A stretch of 6,447 bases of DNA from an uncultured Bacteriovorax sp. (GTDB lineage Bacteria > Bdellovibrionota > Bacteriovoracia > Bacteriovoracales > Bacteriovoracaceae): contig CAMLRB010000201.1 in the NCBI GenBank assembly GCA_946482295.1, positions 1-6,447 on the forward strand, in the 5' to 3' direction. The position numbers and the translations under genes were made by a program. Below are positions 5,483 through 6,447 of this stretch, piece after piece; positions within the stretch are counted from its first letter, which is position 1; each line of letters begins with the position of its first letter. The notes under the pieces were generated by a model. That model was not told where the DNA came from and searched no databases. It was given only the letters and a program-made list of their open reading frames with translations.

Positions 5483-6421
5483 ATGGCTAAAAAAATGGCA
5501 TTAGGAAAAGGTATCGCATCACTTCTTCACGACGCTGCTCCGGCAACAGTTGTGAATCAAACATACAATGCTCACTTTAATTCTGAAGCAGCACCAGCTG
5601 TTCCAGTAGAAAAAGAAATTGAGATTAGAGTAGAGAACACTCCACTACTCGTTGATGTTGGTTCAATTAAAACAAATCCAAACCAACCAAGAAAAATTTT
5701 TAAAGAAAAAGATTTAGAAGAACTTTCTGAATCAATTAAAGAAAATGGAATCATTCAGCCGCTCATCGTTGCTGAACTTGATGGCGGACAATTTGAACTT
5801 GTCGCTGGAGAAAGACGTTTAAGAGCAGCTAAAAAAGCTGGTCTTGAGCAAGTTCCTGTCGTTGTAAAAAGAGCAACTGACAGAGAGAAAATGATCATGT
5901 CGATCATTGAAAACGTTCAACGTTCAGATCTTAACTGTGTTGAAGAAGCTCTTGCTTATTATCAACTCATGAATGAATACAAACTTACTCAAGAAGAAGT
6001 CGCAAAGAAACTTGGAAAAGAACGCTCAACTATTGCAAACTTTCTGCGTGTTTTAAATCTTCCACGTCCCGTGATTGATCTTCTTCAAAAAGAAATGCTC
6101 TCGTTCGGTCATGCTAAAATTTTAGCTAGCGTTAAAGAGCGTGAGGATGCCATTAGACTCGCTAACGAGTCAGTTGCTAAGACTTGGTCGGTTCGTGAGT
6201 TAGAACAAGCTATAAAGGCTAAAAAACCGCTTAAAGAAAAAGCACCGAAAAATAATCCATTTTTCGATGAGAAACTTGATCAATTTAGAAAGTCTCTCGA
6301 GCAGAAAACTGGATTTCATTACGGCATCACTTCTGGAAAAAATGGTTCAGGACAAATCGTTTTAAAATTCTCGAATGAGGCAGAATTTAACGATATTTAT
6401 GAATTCCTTCTTTCAAAGTAA
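5483..6421 (+). CDS. parB: Chromosome partitioning protein ParB (Spo0J), CTP-dependent parS-binding clamp
   Basis: ParB loads at parS, binds CTP and slides as a clamp, and it stimulates ParA and recruits condensin in many bacteria. The N-terminus has LGKGIASLL (7-15), the ParA-stimulating motif. A low-complexity linker with two AAPA segments runs to about residue 45. The ParB/Srx domain follows: NPNQPRKIF (65-73), ENGIIQPLIV, the CTP-binding GERRLRAA (109-116) and ENVQRSDLN (143-151). A helix-turn-helix region spans about 168-192 (LTQEEVAKKLGKERSTIANF), followed by RVLNLP and a FGHAKIL segment. The C-terminal 60 or so residues fit the dimerisation domain. The length (312 aa) is slightly above that of Spo0J, mostly because of the linker. 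Two parS-like sites lie upstream in this window. No terminator can be confirmed, as the window ends 26 bases after the stop. Confidence 0.97.
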   Translation: MAKKMALGKGIASLLHDAAPATVVNQTYNAHFNSEAAPAVPVEKEIEIRVENTPLLVDVGSIKTNPNQPRKIFKEKDLEELSESIKENGIIQPLIVAELDGGQFELVAGERRLRAAKKAGLEQVPVVVKRATDREKMIMSIIENVQRSDLNCVEEALAYYQLMNEYKLTQEEVAKKLGKERSTIANFLRVLNLPRPVIDLLQKEMLSFGHAKILASVKEREDAIRLANESVAKTWSVRELEQAIKAKKPLKEKAPKNNPFFDEKLDQFRKSLEQKTGFHYGITSGKNGSGQIVLKFSNEAEFNDIYEFLLSK

Positions 6422-6433
6422 AATCTAAGAGAA

Positions 6434-6445
6434 CACAAATTTGTG
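6434..6445. repeat. 12-bp perfect palindrome downstream of parB
   Basis: CACAAATTTGTG is a perfect dyad 12 bases after the parB stop, two bases from the window edge. It could be part of a terminator, an operator for the next gene, or chance in AT-rich DNA. It has no visible T-run because the sequence ends here. Confidence 0.35.
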
Positions 6446-6447
6446 CA

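Overview
The window is one strand-consistent cluster of conserved housekeeping genes, all on the + strand: the 3' end of yidC, then mnmE, mnmG, rsmG, parA and parB. This is the block usually found next to the chromosomal replication origin. The DNA is AT-rich, and the proteins look like those of a Gram-negative bacterium. AT-rich composition, this gene order and the long tail on ParA would fit the Bdellovibrio/Bacteriovorax group (perhaps Bacteriovoracales). That placement is an inference from general resemblance, not a proven identification.

Layout: the last 96 codons of yidC (membrane insertase) run to 292. mnmE follows after 7 bases (300-1916), with an 80- to 90-residue repetitive insertion between its G domain and C-terminal helical domain. 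A 75-bp gap holding a parS-like ParB site leads into mnmG (1992-3845). mnmG overlaps rsmG by an ATGA (rsmG 3842-4480). The 3' end of rsmG contains a second parS-like site, the exact reverse complement of the first. A likely promoter and a good Shine-Dalgarno then introduce parA (4533-5465) and parB (5483-6421).

How the genes work together: MnmE and MnmG form the complex that modifies the wobble uridine (U34) of certain tRNAs. RsmG methylates 16S rRNA. ParA, ParB and the two parS-like sites make up the chromosome segregation system. No oriC, dnaA box cluster, tRNA, insertion sequence or CRISPR was seen, and no gap between genes exceeds 75 bp.

The most unusual element is inside mnmE (1391-1655). 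Eight copies of a 16-bp palindrome related to TGGTTCTATAGAACCA are present, six of them spaced at exactly 30 bp. The array is bracketed by two copies of a GC-rich 30-bp unit that can form a hairpin and that differ by a compensatory base-pair change. The array keeps the mnmE reading frame and encodes a G-S/P-I-G/E-P peptide every ten residues. It resembles, in principle, the in-frame palindromic elements known from Rickettsia, but I do not recognise this family.
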